Below the pieces are notes generated by a model. The model had not been told where the DNA came from, did not search any database, and was given only the letters and a program-made list of their open reading frames with translations. The translations under genes and the position numbers were made by a program. A stretch of DNA of 64,000 nucleotides from Paenibacillus graminis (lineage in GTDB: Bacteria > Bacillota > Bacilli > Paenibacillales > Paenibacillaceae): positions 3,658,001 through 3,722,000 of the forward strand of contig NZ_CP009287.1 of NCBI RefSeq assembly GCF_000758705.1, in the 5' to 3' direction. Below are positions 1 through 8,616 of this stretch, one piece after another (position 1 is the first letter of the stretch; every line of letters starts with the position of its first letter).

Positions 1-1000
1 AGAATTGCTCGTATCCGCCTGTTCGGACCTGTTTGGCATACGCCAGCTTGCGTTTCTCGGCAAACAACCCGGCTATTTTCAACCCGAAGAAGTCCTCGCC
101 CCCCTCATTAAAGCGCATATCGATCATAAAGTTGCGGCAGTTCGCCAGATCCTGCACCATTTCCGCCAGCGCTTGGTCAATTTTCTGAGGATCGGACTCG
201 TCAAAACCAATCAGCTTGATGTAAGCGCCGCCGCTTTTCGTTTGGCCATAAACAATGCGCCCGTCGAGCTTGCTCTTTACCGCCCCTTTCATATATCCGT
301 CTTCGACGTTTCGTTGCATCGACTTCGAATTGGCTTCGAAAAACTCCTCTCGCTCAACTTTGGTCTTGGAGAAGATCATACCCTTTTTACCGAATATGAC
401 GCTGTGTCCGTCGTTCAGCTTTTGGAACATTTGCGTCAAAATGTCTTCCAGTTCCTTCTCGGAGGTATCGGCGCCAACTTTGGGCCGATACTCTTTGTAC
501 ACCTCTTTCCAATTCACTTTGACGAGCGGAAAGAAACTGAAATTCTCTTCAAAGGATTGCCAGAATACTTCAAAATTTTGCACCGGATCATTGCTGAATC
601 CGTTATACTTCACCTTGGGAAGATTATCGATCCGTTTGAGATGCTGCACGTACCCCAAGCCATCGGTCAAGCTGCCGTTAACGAAGCGGCCCATCGGAAA
701 GCGCGGGGTATTAGATTGCTCCAGGGATTTGGTGTTGTCGTAAATTTCATTAATATAAATGTCGCCGTTGTTCTCGATATTTCCTTTCCCGAACGGTACC
801 AAGCTGTCCTTGGTGTAGCTGTAGACCTTAACGGATTGGCCTTCTATTTCGAGTATATGGCCATACCCTTTCGATTGCCAAAGCTGGCGCTCGGTGGCTG
901 CGGTTGCGGGGGGCGGCTGCTTCCGGTTCTCCTTCGCCTGGACATAGGTTCCCGACATGCTGAATGTCAGGAGGGTCAAGATGGCAATCAATACTTTCAT
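1..1000 (-). CDS. S41-family (tricorn-like) secreted peptidase, 3' end outside window
   Basis: The frame stays open from the ATG at 1000 to the left edge, giving 333 residues of a longer protein. AAGGAGGACC lies 4 nt before the ATG. The start has a signal-peptide pattern (MKVLIAILTLLTFSMSG). Near residues 120-170 comes the S41 helical segment (FWQSFEENFSFFP, NWKEVYKEYRP, KLNDGHS), then a core strand ending MIDMRFNEGGEDFFGL. In S41 proteases the catalytic serine comes shortly after this region, so it lies outside the window and activity cannot be judged. The family cleaves unfolded or tail-tagged peptides outside the membrane. It points the same way as the kinase/regulator pair upstream, with about 90 bp between. 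Confidence 0.8.
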   Translation of the reverse strand, partial: MKVLIAILTLLTFSMSGTYVQAKENRKQPPPATAATERQLWQSKGYGHILEIEGQSVKVYSYTKDSLVPFGKGNIENNGDIYINEIYDNTKSLEQSNTPRFPMGRFVNGSLTDGLGYVQHLKRIDNLPKVKYNGFSNDPVQNFEVFWQSFEENFSFFPLVKVNWKEVYKEYRPKVGADTSEKELEDILTQMFQKLNDGHSVIFGKKGMIFSKTKVEREEFFEANSKSMQRNVEDGYMKGAVKSKLDGRIVYGQTKSGGAYIKLIGFDESDPQKIDQALAEMVQDLANCRNFMIDMRFNEGGEDFFGLKIAGLFAEKRKLAYAKQVRTGGYEQF

Positions 1001-1088
1001 TTTTGGTCCTCCTTCTGATCAAAAAATATAAAATTGGCTTTTCGAGGATAGTATAATACCCGAATTTGTCCTCAGTTTGAACGGAGGA

Positions 1089-2459
1089 TTACAATTCGGG
1101 CTTTGTATCTTCGAGGGGAAGTATGATCGAGAAGGAGGTTCCTTTCCCCAATCTGCTGGACACTTCGATTTTTCCATGATGAAGATCGACAATCCGCTTC
1201 ACGATGGAAAGACCGATTCCGTTGCCGCTAACATTGCGGTTTCTCGCTTTATCCACTTTGTAGAACGGTTTGAAAATTTGGCTGATTTCCTCCTCAGGTA
1301 TGCCGATTCCATTGTCCGTCATTCGGACGACTGCGCTTTCGCCTTTCTTGAAGGACTCCACCATTATCTTTCCATGATCGGCGGTAAATTTGATGCAATT
1401 GCCAAGCAAGTTGTTCCACACCTGATTCATCCTGTCTTCATCCGCCACAATGGTTATCGATTCCAGCATTAGCTGCATATCCAGATTGCTGGCAGACCAT
1501 TGCGGTTCCAGGCGAATGACAGCTTTGCGCAGTTGCTCGTCTAGACGAAACTTTTGCGGAGCAGGCTTTGCATGCTCGTGCTCCAGACTGGTCAATTCCA
1601 GCAGATCGTCGCACAGCCGGGACAGCCTGTCGCTCTCCTCATCGATAATATTCAGCATCTGCATACGGGTTTTCTCGTCCACGGACTTGATCTTCAGCAC
1701 ACGGGTATATCCTTTGATCGACGTTAGAGGAGATTGGATTTCGTGGGATACATCGGAAACAAACCGCCGACGGAGCATATCCAGCCTTCCCACTTCAGCC
1801 GCCATCGCGTTAAAGCTTAGGGTGAGCTGTCCAATTTCGTCGCGACGTTTAGTAGACAGGCCAACGTTAAAATCGCCCCTGGCCATTCTTTGCGTTGCAT
1901 GCGTCAGCTTCTGCAGGGGCCTGACCATATACCGCGCAGCGATCAACACCAGAATACTTCCCAAACCGAGAGTAAACAGCTGCTGATACCGGGTCAAGGA
2001 ATCGATTTCGTCGAGGACAAAACTGGTCTGGGTCGTAACCAACAAGACGTGCGGCGAACCGTTCAGCTCAAAAGGCAGGCCAACCGTAATCTCATCATCC
2101 TCGCTGGCCCCGTTGCGATAAATTTTGTTCTGCTTGAGCACTTGCTGCAGATACGGTTGATCCTTCTGCCGGTCTGGAGCAGCGCTCCCCGGGTTCAGCA
2201 GCGTTCCCGAGCTGTCATAAAACCGCACCTTATAAAAAGGCATAGAATTGCTTACTTCCACGAAAGCTTTCGCATCCTTCGGAGCCAATTTCTTATATAA
2301 TTGAATGATCATTTGCGCATTGCCAATCATCTTCTCTTCCACGATCGCTTCGATATGGCCATTGTAGAAATAGCTTTGAACGAATAAAACCGAGAGCAGG
2401 CTGACTATGACGACCCCCAGAAACGTGAACACGACGCGGGCATAAAGCGATTTAATCAT
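1089..2459 (-). CDS. Sensor histidine kinase (HAMP, HisKA, HATPase)
   Basis: 456 aa. A first membrane helix covers about residues 8-28, an extracytoplasmic sensor about 30-155, and a second helix about 160-177. The HAMP linker runs to about 228. The phosphoacceptor is H239 in the motif SDVSHEIQSPLTS. The ATP-binding half shows an N box (NQVWNNLLGNCIKF), a G1 box (DNGIGIPEEE) and GNGIGLSIVK. It should autophosphorylate and pass phosphate to the OmpR regulator encoded just upstream, whose 3' end overlaps this start by 8 bp, so the two are probably translationally coupled. The sensed signal is unknown. The S41 peptidase downstream is a possible target by position only. Confidence 0.9.
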   Translation of the reverse strand: MIKSLYARVVFTFLGVVIVSLLSVLFVQSYFYNGHIEAIVEEKMIGNAQMIIQLYKKLAPKDAKAFVEVSNSMPFYKVRFYDSSGTLLNPGSAAPDRQKDQPYLQQVLKQNKIYRNGASEDDEITVGLPFELNGSPHVLLVTTQTSFVLDEIDSLTRYQQLFTLGLGSILVLIAARYMVRPLQKLTHATQRMARGDFNVGLSTKRRDEIGQLTLSFNAMAAEVGRLDMLRRRFVSDVSHEIQSPLTSIKGYTRVLKIKSVDEKTRMQMLNIIDEESDRLSRLCDDLLELTSLEHEHAKPAPQKFRLDEQLRKAVIRLEPQWSASNLDMQLMLESITIVADEDRMNQVWNNLLGNCIKFTADHGKIMVESFKKGESAVVRMTDNGIGIPEEEISQIFKPFYKVDKARNRNVSGNGIGLSIVKRIVDLHHGKIEVSSRLGKGTSFSIILPLEDTKPEL

Positions 2460-3135
2460 GATACGCCTCCAGACGGTAGCCCATACCGCGCATCGTTACG
2501 ATGCGGAAATCTTTGGCATACTGCTCAAACTTATCGCGCAGACGTTTGACATGCGTGTCCACGGTGCGTTCATCCCCATTGTACGCGTAACCCCAGATGT
2601 CGCGGATCAGCATGTCGCGCGTAAAAATTTGCCCGGGATAACTGGCCAGTTTGTAAAGCAGCTCAAATTCTTTTAAAGGAAGAGCCCATTCCTCGTCCGT
2701 ATCGGAAAAGTGAACCTGGTAGCTCGTTTTATCGAGAATGACTCGACCGAGCTTCACGATATGGGAGGTAGCGATCCGATACCTTTTGAGCAGCGCCTTG
2801 ACCCGCATGACCATCTCCATCGGATCAAAAGGTTTGGTCAAATAATCGTCCGTCCCCAATCGAAAGCCTTTGACTTTGTCCAGCGATTCCTTCTTGGCCG
2901 TGACCATCAGCATCGGCTTGTCCCCGGCCTCCCTCAGCTTTCTGCACAGCTCCCAACCGTCCATGCCGGGCATCATAATATCCAAAATGATTAAATCGAC
3001 GGAATGATGCAAGTAATAATCCCAGGCTTCGAGTCCATTCGTTTTCTCTACGACATCCATACCTTCGTCTCTTAATAACAGTCCTACCAGTTCGCAGACA
3101 AAGACGTCGTCATCCACTACCATAATTGTCGGCAA
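2452..3135 (-). CDS. OmpR/PhoB-family response regulator
   Basis: 227 aa. The receiver domain has acidic residues VVDDD at 7-10 and phosphoacceptor D52 in LDIMMPGMDG, with TAKK as the conserved lysine region. The C-terminal winged helix is typical of OmpR (RDIWGYAYNGDERTVDTHVK, then GMGYRLE). I take the TTG at 3135 as the start: GAGGTGA lies 6 nt before it and the N-terminus begins exactly at the receiver domain. It overlaps the following histidine kinase gene by 8 bp and forms a two-gene operon with it. Its DNA targets are unknown. Confidence 0.92.
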   Translation of the reverse strand: MPTIMVVDDDVFVCELVGLLLRDEGMDVVEKTNGLEAWDYYLHHSVDLIILDIMMPGMDGWELCRKLREAGDKPMLMVTAKKESLDKVKGFRLGTDDYLTKPFDPMEMVMRVKALLKRYRIATSHIVKLGRVILDKTSYQVHFSDTDEEWALPLKEFELLYKLASYPGQIFTRDMLIRDIWGYAYNGDERTVDTHVKRLRDKFEQYAKDFRIVTMRGMGYRLEAYHD

Positions 3136-3211
3136 TGTTCATTCACCTCGTACTAAATTTCCCTGCCATGAGAAAAGCATCTAATTCAAAGCCCCCTCCC
3201 TTTCACCCTAG

Positions 3212-3481
3212 TTAGAGCGTCTCAACTAATTTCTGAATCTTGGAGTGGGAAATTAAGTATACAGGCCCCATTATGTCTACTTTGCCGTCCTTTACACGTA
3301 TAGCGCTCTCCTGTTCTGCCGCAAAAACATCAATCTCTTCAGACAAGGGAAACAGGTAGCCTTGAACAAACGCCGCGTAGTCGCGTTGCGATTTTCTGTC
3401 TTTTATATCCTCATGCAAACAATGGACCAGCTTCTCTGGAAAAAATTCATTAAACCAACTGAAATAGTAATGAGTTTTCAA
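3212..3481 (-). pseudogene. Peptidase-E-like (S51) protein with its catalytic core deleted
   Basis: An 89-codon frame starts with TTG at 3481 behind GGAGGT (8-nt spacing). The first ~30 residues (KTHYYFSWFNEFFPEKLVHC) resemble the N-terminus, and the last ~45 (LSEEIDVFAAEQESAIRVKD, GPVYLISHSKIQKL) the C-terminal strands, of class-I-amidotransferase-like peptidase E proteins, which are normally over 200 aa. The middle, which holds the catalytic serine nucleophile elbow, is absent, with the junction near residue 31. The frame remains open, so a short protein could be made but not an active peptidase. The family match is from memory of its sequence pattern; a genuine small protein cannot be excluded. 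Confidence 0.5.
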
Positions 3482-3662
3482 ATTTAATTACCTCCATATG
3501 TACTATTTACATTTATTCGCTTGTACACTTTCATAAATTTCATATTACCATAACCTGGTACTTGATAATGTTAAATAAATTTACTGATTCTCAGATGTTC
3601 TGCATCGAGTCGCAGTAATGTGTCCATACTAAGCGTTGAAATATTAATAAGGAGAGGCTGAA

Positions 3663-4880
3663 ATGGATCTGCAAAGTGGTAAATTGTACTGGCCCACTAC
3701 GGTGGTTAATCCTCCTTCTTATCCTAAGCTGGAAGAGGATATAGCTTGCGATGTATTGATTATTGGTGCGGGCAGCTCCGGTGCCCAATGCGCAAGTATC
3801 CTCAGTGAACAGGGGATGTCCGTCGTTGTGGTGGACAAAAGAAAAGCTGGAGAAGGCAGCACCAGCACTAATACAGCATTAATTCAATATGCGGGAGAAA
3901 AAAGCTTTGTATCGCTGAGCCACTCTTTTGGCGAAGAGGTCGCCGCTCGTCATCTTAAACTATGTGAGCAGTCCATTAACGACATAGAGCGGGTAAGCCT
4001 GCAGTTACCCATTGATCCGGATTTCATAAGACGGGACAGCCTGTATTATGCAAGCTGCAAGGAAGATGTCTCTGCCTTGACCGAAGAACACGTTCTCCTT
4101 CAGAAGCACGGGTTCAAAGTTGATCTGTTGGATGCGCAGCGTATATCCGGCCTCTATCCTTTTCAGAAAGAAGCAGCGCTTTACTATTATGATGATGCTG
4201 AGATGAACCCGCTTAAATTTGTTTACGGGCTTCTTGAGAAGGTTAAGTCACAGGGAGGAAAGATTTATGAGGATACGGAAATAACAGGAAGACGCTTCGA
4301 ACAGGAGTATGCCCTGTTTTACACCAAGGAACACCGCGAAATCCGGGCCAGACACGTCATTATTGCAGCCGGTTATGAAGACAGCGACTTTAAAACCGAA
4401 AAAAATGCTACACTGGCCAGTTCCTATGCAGTCATTACCAAGCCGGTCGCCGACCTCTCAAGCTGGCCTAAAAGAACATTAATATGGGAGACCGCACGCC
4501 CTTATGTTTATATGCGTACTACCCCTGATGACCGGGTCATTATTGGAGGAATGGATAAGGAGACCTCCTTCGCCGCAACAAGGGATTCTAAAATCCCTGC
4601 AAGCAGGGACAAACTTCTTGAAGCCTTTAAAACGCTCTTTCCGGATATACCGGCTCAGCCGGAATACTATTTCGGAGCCTTTTATGGCGGAACACATGAT
4701 GGCTTGCCTGTCATCGGCCAATATGAAAGCTATCCGCATTGTTATATCCTTATGGCTTACGGGGATAACGGAACTGTATATAATGGTGTTCTGGCCAAAG
4801 TTGTTTCGGACATGATACTAAATGGATCCAGCCCCGATTTGGACCTCTACCTGCAGAGCAGCCCCCTTGTTCACCGGTAA
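3663..4880 (+). CDS. FAD-dependent oxidoreductase of the DAO (amino-acid/polyamine oxidase) family
   Basis: 405 aa. The start follows AAGGAGAGGC with normal spacing. The FAD/ADP-binding Rossmann fold is near residues 28-58: DVLIIGAGSSGAQCASILSE followed by VVVVDKR. The flavin-contact segment (GEGSTSTNTALIQY) and the C-terminal FAD-closing motif (THDGLPVIGQY, then AYGDNGTVYNGVLA) are intact, and the length is normal for DadA/PuuB/glycine-oxidase relatives. It should oxidise an amine or amino acid with FAD in the cytoplasm; the substrate cannot be read from the sequence. It is monocistronic, with its own terminator at 4973-5018. Confidence 0.85.
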   Translation: MDLQSGKLYWPTTVVNPPSYPKLEEDIACDVLIIGAGSSGAQCASILSEQGMSVVVVDKRKAGEGSTSTNTALIQYAGEKSFVSLSHSFGEEVAARHLKLCEQSINDIERVSLQLPIDPDFIRRDSLYYASCKEDVSALTEEHVLLQKHGFKVDLLDAQRISGLYPFQKEAALYYYDDAEMNPLKFVYGLLEKVKSQGGKIYEDTEITGRRFEQEYALFYTKEHREIRARHVIIAAGYEDSDFKTEKNATLASSYAVITKPVADLSSWPKRTLIWETARPYVYMRTTPDDRVIIGGMDKETSFAATRDSKIPASRDKLLEAFKTLFPDIPAQPEYYFGAFYGGTHDGLPVIGQYESYPHCYILMAYGDNGTVYNGVLAKVVSDMILNGSSPDLDLYLQSSPLVHR

Positions 4881-4972
4881 GATGGATGATCAGACTTGTC
4901 CGCTTATCGTTCTTGGTATAAAAAAACAACCCCAGTGAGTTGTCAGATTGTCAAAGAAACCCCGGTCATTAA

Positions 4973-5018
4973 AACAGCAAGCTTCCGAATTATCGGTAGC
5001 TTGTTGTTTGCCTTTTTA
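4973..5018 (+). terminator. Intrinsic terminator after the FAD oxidoreductase
   Basis: AACAGCAAGCTTCC pairs with GGTAGCTTGTTGTT (two mismatches in 14), loop of 8, followed by TGCCTTTTT. The rest of the 4881-5235 gap shows no convincing gene. A candidate sigma-A -10 (TATAAA) lies near 5179 ahead of the spore operon, but no good -35 or clear sporulation-sigma promoter is visible. Confidence 0.7.
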
Positions 5019-5235
5019 GCACTGGCAGCTGTTTATAACTCGATTGTTCAGTGTGATCTACTTCAGAATCATGACGCGGTAAATCAAGCGCGGTCGCCGA
5101 CGTGTTTTCTTGAGTTTTTGGTGGCTGGATTAATTTTGGGAATATCCAGACCCCACATTTCCGGCAATCATTTTAGTATAAAATCAGATGAGTCGGGGAA
5201 TCTAACGTTGATGAAAAGGAGGGGTCAAATTCTCA

Positions 5236-5478
5236 ATGAATACGCCAACGCTAGCGCCGCACGAATCGATGGAACTGCATGAAGCGTTAAACTTTAAAAC
5301 GCTCTGCCTCGCTAAGTCAAAACTTATGCAAGGCCTGGTCTTTGACCAAGAGCTAAAAGCGTTAATGCAGAAAGACGTACTTCAATCCACACAACAGATC
5401 GCCGAGCTGCAAGCAATCTACGCAAGAGCTCCTTTCCAAGCGCCTGTTCCGAATAGCCCCACACCTATAACACATTAA
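5236..5478 (+). CDS. yraG: YraG-like small spore coat protein
   Basis: 80 aa, starting at the ATG behind AAAGGAGGGG. The protein opens with a helical stretch (HEALNFKTLCLAKSKLMQGL) shared with the 66-aa protein at 7041, including the F/C-K-T/S-K pattern, and ends in a Pro-rich tail. Size and place match B. subtilis YraG, the first gene of the yraG-yraF-adhB-yraE-yraD operon, whose products are described as similar to spore coat protein. It should be made in sporulating cells and sit in the coat. The identification rests on gene order plus length; the assay-level role of these small proteins is unknown. Confidence 0.8.
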   Translation: MNTPTLAPHESMELHEALNFKTLCLAKSKLMQGLVFDQELKALMQKDVLQSTQQIAELQAIYARAPFQAPVPNSPTPITH

Positions 5479-5490
5479 AGGGGAACGCAA

Positions 5491-5877
5491 ATGAATACTG
5501 ATTATCAAGACCCGATTAATTCATTAAATATGCCAGAAATGGCAGATATGACTTTCGCAATGGACTTCCTTCTTCGTGCCAAGGAGGGAGTGCGAAATTT
5601 GTCTATCTCCCTGACGGAAACGGCTTCTCCTGATGTAAAAGCGCTGCTGCGTAATCATCTTAAGCAGGGGATTGCTTTGCACCAAGAAATCACGGACCTC
5701 ATGATTCGCAAAAAATGGTTTCATCCTTACGAGCTGAACGAACAGTACCAGCTCGACCAGCTTTCGGCGAAAAATATGGTGATGATCGGGCAGATGAATT
5801 TGTTCCCGGATGATACGTCGCGTAAAGGGATGTTTGATCGGACCCCAGATGAACATATTGGAGGTCATAATGCATGA
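5491..5877 (+). CDS. yraF: YraF-like spore coat protein (CotF family)
   Basis: 128 aa behind AAAGGGGAACG. The core ([39 protein letters not shown]) is the CotF-type helical bundle: a hydrophobic helix, an ET/TP turn, an HxEIT helix and a KGWFHPY-like end. The same core is present in the 98-aa protein at 7252, so the two are paralogues. The C-terminal ~25 residues (from about residue 100) are an extra charged tail. The stop overlaps the adhB start (ATGA), indicating coupled translation. In B. subtilis the equivalent gene directly precedes adhB. Predicted location: spore coat. Confidence 0.85.
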   Translation: MNTDYQDPINSLNMPEMADMTFAMDFLLRAKEGVRNLSISLTETASPDVKALLRNHLKQGIALHQEITDLMIRKKWFHPYELNEQYQLDQLSAKNMVMIGQMNLFPDDTSRKGMFDRTPDEHIGGHNA

Positions 5878-7010
5878 AGGCGGTAACCTATCAAGGGATT
5901 AAAAATGTCGTGGTCAAAGAGGTACCCGATCCGAAGATTGAGAAACCGGACGATATGATCGTAAAAATCACCAGTACCGCCATTTGCGGTTCTGACCTTC
6001 ACCTTATTCACGGGATGATCCCTAACCTTCAGGAGAATTATGTCATCGGGCATGAACCGATGGGGATCGTAGAAGAAGTAGGCCCCGGCGTGACAAAGGT
6101 AAAGAAAGGCGACCGTGTGATCATCCCGTTCAACATCGCATGCGGAGAATGCTTTTTTTGCAAAAATCAGCTGGAAAGCCAATGTGACAAGTCAAACGAA
6201 CACGGGGATATCGGGGCCTATTTCGGCTACTCCGGAACGACCGGCGGATACCCTGGCGGGCAATCCGAGTATTTACGAGTCCCGTACGCAAATTTTACCC
6301 ACTTCAAGATTCCCGAAAACTGCGAACAACCGGACGAAAAGCTAAGCTTGATTGCCGATGCAATGACGACCGCATTCTGGAGCGTAGATAACGCAGGTGT
6401 AAAGAATGGAGATACGGTCATCGTACTCGGCTGTGGTCCGGTCGGACTTCTGGCCCAGAAATTCTGCTGGCTGAAGGGGGCAAAGCGGGTCATCGCCGTT
6501 GACTATGTCGATTACCGCTTGCAGCATGCGAAGCGAACGAACAATGTGGAAATCGTAAACTTTGAACAGGATAAGAATATCGGCAACAATCTCAAGGAAA
6601 TGACCAAAGGCGGCGCGGATGTCGTGATTGATGCGGTAGGAATGGACGGAAAGATGAGCGATCTCGAATTTCTAGCCAGCGGTATGAAACTGCAAGGCGG
6701 CACCATGAGTGCATTTATCATTGCGTCTCAGGCTGTCCGCAAAGGCGGGACCATCCAAGTCACTGGGGTATACGGCGGACGCTATAACGGATTCCCGCTA
6801 GGCGACATCATGCAGCGCAACGTGAATATCCGTTCGGGACAAGCTCCGGTCATTCACTACATGCCGTATATGTACGAATTGGTTACTTCGGGCAAAGTGG
6901 ACCCTGGAGACATTATTACGCACGTCATTCCGCTCAGCGAGGCCAAACGCGGCTATGAAGTGTTCGATACGAAAACAGACGATTGCATCAAAGTCGTCTT
7001 AAAGCCTTGA
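5874..7010 (+). CDS. adhB: Zinc-dependent alcohol/formaldehyde-type dehydrogenase AdhB
   Basis: 378 aa, the length of B. subtilis AdhB. Catalytic zinc ligands C38 and H60-E61 ([15 protein letters not shown]) and four structural cysteines (C90, C93, C96, C104) are present. The nucleotide-binding turn [10 protein letters not shown] is near residue 186. This is the glutathione-independent formaldehyde-dehydrogenase-like branch of medium-chain dehydrogenases, acting with NAD(P). It lies inside an operon of four spore coat-like genes and overlaps yraF by 4 bp, so it is probably made during sporulation, perhaps in the coat or mother cell. The true substrate is unknown even for the B. subtilis counterpart, as far as I know. 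Confidence 0.9.
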   Translation: MKAVTYQGIKNVVVKEVPDPKIEKPDDMIVKITSTAICGSDLHLIHGMIPNLQENYVIGHEPMGIVEEVGPGVTKVKKGDRVIIPFNIACGECFFCKNQLESQCDKSNEHGDIGAYFGYSGTTGGYPGGQSEYLRVPYANFTHFKIPENCEQPDEKLSLIADAMTTAFWSVDNAGVKNGDTVIVLGCGPVGLLAQKFCWLKGAKRVIAVDYVDYRLQHAKRTNNVEIVNFEQDKNIGNNLKEMTKGGADVVIDAVGMDGKMSDLEFLASGMKLQGGTMSAFIIASQAVRKGGTIQVTGVYGGRYNGFPLGDIMQRNVNIRSGQAPVIHYMPYMYELVTSGKVDPGDIITHVIPLSEAKRGYEVFDTKTDDCIKVVLKP

Positions 7011-7040
7011 ATATGGATAGATACAGGGAGGACGATCTGA

Positions 7041-7241
7041 ATGAATTCCAATTACGCCTTGCATGAGATGCTGGAGGTTCATGAAATCGCTGCGTTCAAG
7101 ACCGTTTGCATGACCAAATCCAAAACCATGCAAGCTCTGGTAACCGACCCGGAGCTCATACAAATTTTGCAGCAAGACGTGCAATTATCACAGCAGCAGC
7201 TTCAGGAGCTCGGTGGTTTGCTGTCTAAAGTGACCCTATAG
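7041..7241 (+). CDS. yraE: YraE-like small spore coat protein
   Basis: 66 aa behind GGGAGG. The residues LHEMLEVHEIAAFKTVCMTK followed by SKTMQALV closely parallel YraG at 5236 (HEALNFKTLCLAKSKLMQGL), so these two are paralogues flanking adhB. Length (65-66 aa) and position match B. subtilis YraE. It is hydrophilic and mostly helical, with no signal peptide, as expected for a coat protein assembled from the mother-cell side. It is separated from adhB by 30 bp and from yraD by 10 bp, within one transcription unit that ends at the terminator at 7573. Confidence 0.8.
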   Translation: MNSNYALHEMLEVHEIAAFKTVCMTKSKTMQALVTDPELIQILQQDVQLSQQQLQELGGLLSKVTL

Positions 7242-7251
7242 GAGGGAAAAG

Positions 7252-7548
7252 ATGAACATAATATTAGAACACTTGACAGGGCTTCATACGCTGACCGACG
7301 ACGTGATCGCAATGGATTTTTTGATGAACGCCAAGAACGGAGTCAGAAACTACGCCATGGCCGTAACCGAATGTGCCACTCCCGAAATCAAGCAAATTTT
7401 GATGAAACAGCTCGACGAAGCCATAGACTCCCATGAACAGATAACAAACTACATGATGCAGCGTGGCCTATACCATCCCTACACTATTCCAGAGCAAATT
7501 CAGCTCGATCTGAAAAATATTCAGACCGCTATGAACATTCCGTCCTGA
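7252..7548 (+). CDS. yraD: YraD-like spore coat protein (CotF family)
   Basis: 98 aa behind AGGAGGGAAAAG. It carries the CotF-type core: VIAMDFLMNAKNGVRNYAMA, then ECATPEIKQIL, then DSHEQITNYMMQRGLYHPY. It aligns along most of its length with the YraF-like protein at 5491 but lacks that protein's C-terminal tail. Length and position match B. subtilis YraD, the last gene of the operon. A strong terminator follows 25 bp downstream. Predicted coat component made in late sporulation; no individual function can be read from the sequence. Confidence 0.85.
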   Translation: MNIILEHLTGLHTLTDDVIAMDFLMNAKNGVRNYAMAVTECATPEIKQILMKQLDEAIDSHEQITNYMMQRGLYHPYTIPEQIQLDLKNIQTAMNIPS

Positions 7549-7572
7549 CACCGAGCAAGTCAGACCTCTGGC

Positions 7573-7605
7573 CCCCAAGTCATTCAAAAGTGACTTGGGG
7601 TTTTT
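7573..7605 (+). terminator. Intrinsic terminator of the yra-like operon
   Basis: CCCCAAGTCA / TGACTTGGGG is a perfect 10-bp stem with an 8-nt loop, followed by TTTTT. Confidence 0.92.
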
Positions 7606-7668
7606 CCTCGATATACTATTTTATCCAATTTGAATGTGCTGGCTGATCATTGAATAACTTGGCTAGCC

Positions 7669-7742
7669 CTAATTAAACTCCCGGATCTTTTCCAGCGCGG
7701 CTATCGGTTAACGGGCTTCGGTAAGCAGGTAATTTAGTTAAC
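7669..7742 (-). pseudogene. 3' tail of a GH2 glycosidase gene
   Basis: On the minus strand this encodes the end of a GH2 protein (LTEARPIAALEKIREFN then TAG, with an in-frame stop inside) matching the C-terminus of the intact GH2 enzyme at 28680 (LTEDRKPKVALEKIRAVNLG). By hand count 53 of 63 bases match between the two genes around the stop. The similarity ends near 7743. Nothing else of the gene lies upstream here. It is an inert remnant, and evidence that a second GH2 gene once sat in this region. Confidence 0.75.
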
Positions 7743-7802
7743 ATAATAATATTTATGTCACTAAATATGTTTAATGATCCAGGTGTTACCCTAGCCTTTA
7801 AG

Positions 7803-7831
7803 AAAAAAAAGACACAGGGTGCTCCTGTGTC
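7803..7831 (-). terminator. Intrinsic terminator (minus strand)
   Basis: Minus-strand GACACAGG / CCTGTGTC stem with a 5-nt loop and a run of eight Ts. It lies just past the GNAT tail fragment and would end transcripts coming from the 8.5-kb remnants. Confidence 0.85.
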
Positions 7832-7896
7832 TGATCAAAGCGAATAAATTGCAAAACTTTCACCAGAATCGTTTGCTCACTTGCCTGTCCATCTTC

Positions 7897-8010
7897 CTAC
7901 AGAATGCTCCTGTAAAACCCCAGTTTGTAAAAAAACTCCTGCTGCCCGGGTAGCATATTCATCAGACAGAGCCCGAAGGGAAATGTTCCGCCTACTTCTA
8001 CCCTCTTCTT
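7897..8010 (-). pseudogene. C-terminal fragment of a GNAT acetyltransferase
   Basis: Directly after the stop of the isomerase remnant, the same minus-strand frame reads for 37 codons to TAG at 7897. It includes LMNMLPGQQEFFYKLGFYRS, the FY-KLGF signature of the last strands of GNAT-fold N-acetyltransferases. There is no start codon with a ribosome site and the acetyl-CoA-binding loop is missing, so this is a 3' remnant. The assignment rests on one short motif; the family is likely, the specific enzyme is unknown. Confidence 0.55.
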
Positions 8011-8542
8011 TCAATCCTTCCCGATATATTTCTCGAACGCTTCCATAATCTGCCGATCGGTTTCGTCCGGGTGCTCATAATAGCGGAAGTCGGTAATTTC
8101 CTGTCCCAATAACCCCTTATACCCATAATCGTTCAGCGTTTGGATCATGGACGCCAGCGGAAAGGTTCCATCGCCCCAAGCCAGGTGGCCGTAAGGTGTC
8201 CCATCGATGAAATGGAGGTGGACGATCGACTCGCCTGCCGTCTCAAACCACTGCTCCAACGTCTCTCCGGCAATGCCCATCGCCGTGGTGTCCACCATCA
8301 ACCGGAAGGCCGGAGAAGCGATTTCATCCAGCATTCTTTTAGCATCAGCGAGCGTGGTCACAATCTGCGATTCTTCCGGACGCAGCGCCTCCATGGCGAT
8401 CACCACACCTTCCTGTTCCGCTGCGTGTGCTTCCGGCGTAAACGCGCCGATCGTCAAGCCGCGGGCCGCCGCCTTGTGCCGGACGCTTGTGCAGTCAGTG
8501 AATATTCATTCCTGCAACTTGCTGACGCTGTATACCGGGCAT
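8011..8542 (-). pseudogene. Sugar-phosphate isomerase/epimerase with internal deletions
   Basis: The original start survives at 8542 behind GAAGGAG and reads MPGIQRQQVAGMNIH then TGA. After a junction another frame resumes with VRHKAAARGLTIGAFTPE, then jumps to AAEQEGVVIAMEAL and continues cleanly to the stop (MVDTTAMGIAGETLEQWF, IVHLHFIDGTPYGHLAWGDG). These are the beginning, an inner strand and the C-terminal half of an AP-endonuclease-2-fold (TIM barrel) isomerase of about 280 residues. At least two segments are gone, including part of the metal site, while the start, ribosome site and stop are retained. The open 148-codon C-terminal frame has no ribosome site of its own. Confidence 0.75.
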
Positions 8543-8616
8543 CGTAACAACTCCTTCATAAGAGATATTAATTCATCTAATTTGGAAATCCGTCTTTTTC
8601 GTTAATTGTGCTGATC

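Noticed and set aside
5..1018. A 337-codon plus-strand frame at the left edge
   Set aside because: It is the mirror of the S41 peptidase on the minus strand, which has signal peptide, ribosome site and family motifs; the plus frame has none.
4896..5282. 128-codon plus-strand frame between the oxidoreductase and yraG
   Set aside because: TTG start without a ribosome site, an intrinsic terminator inside it (4973-5018), and overlap with the true yraG start.
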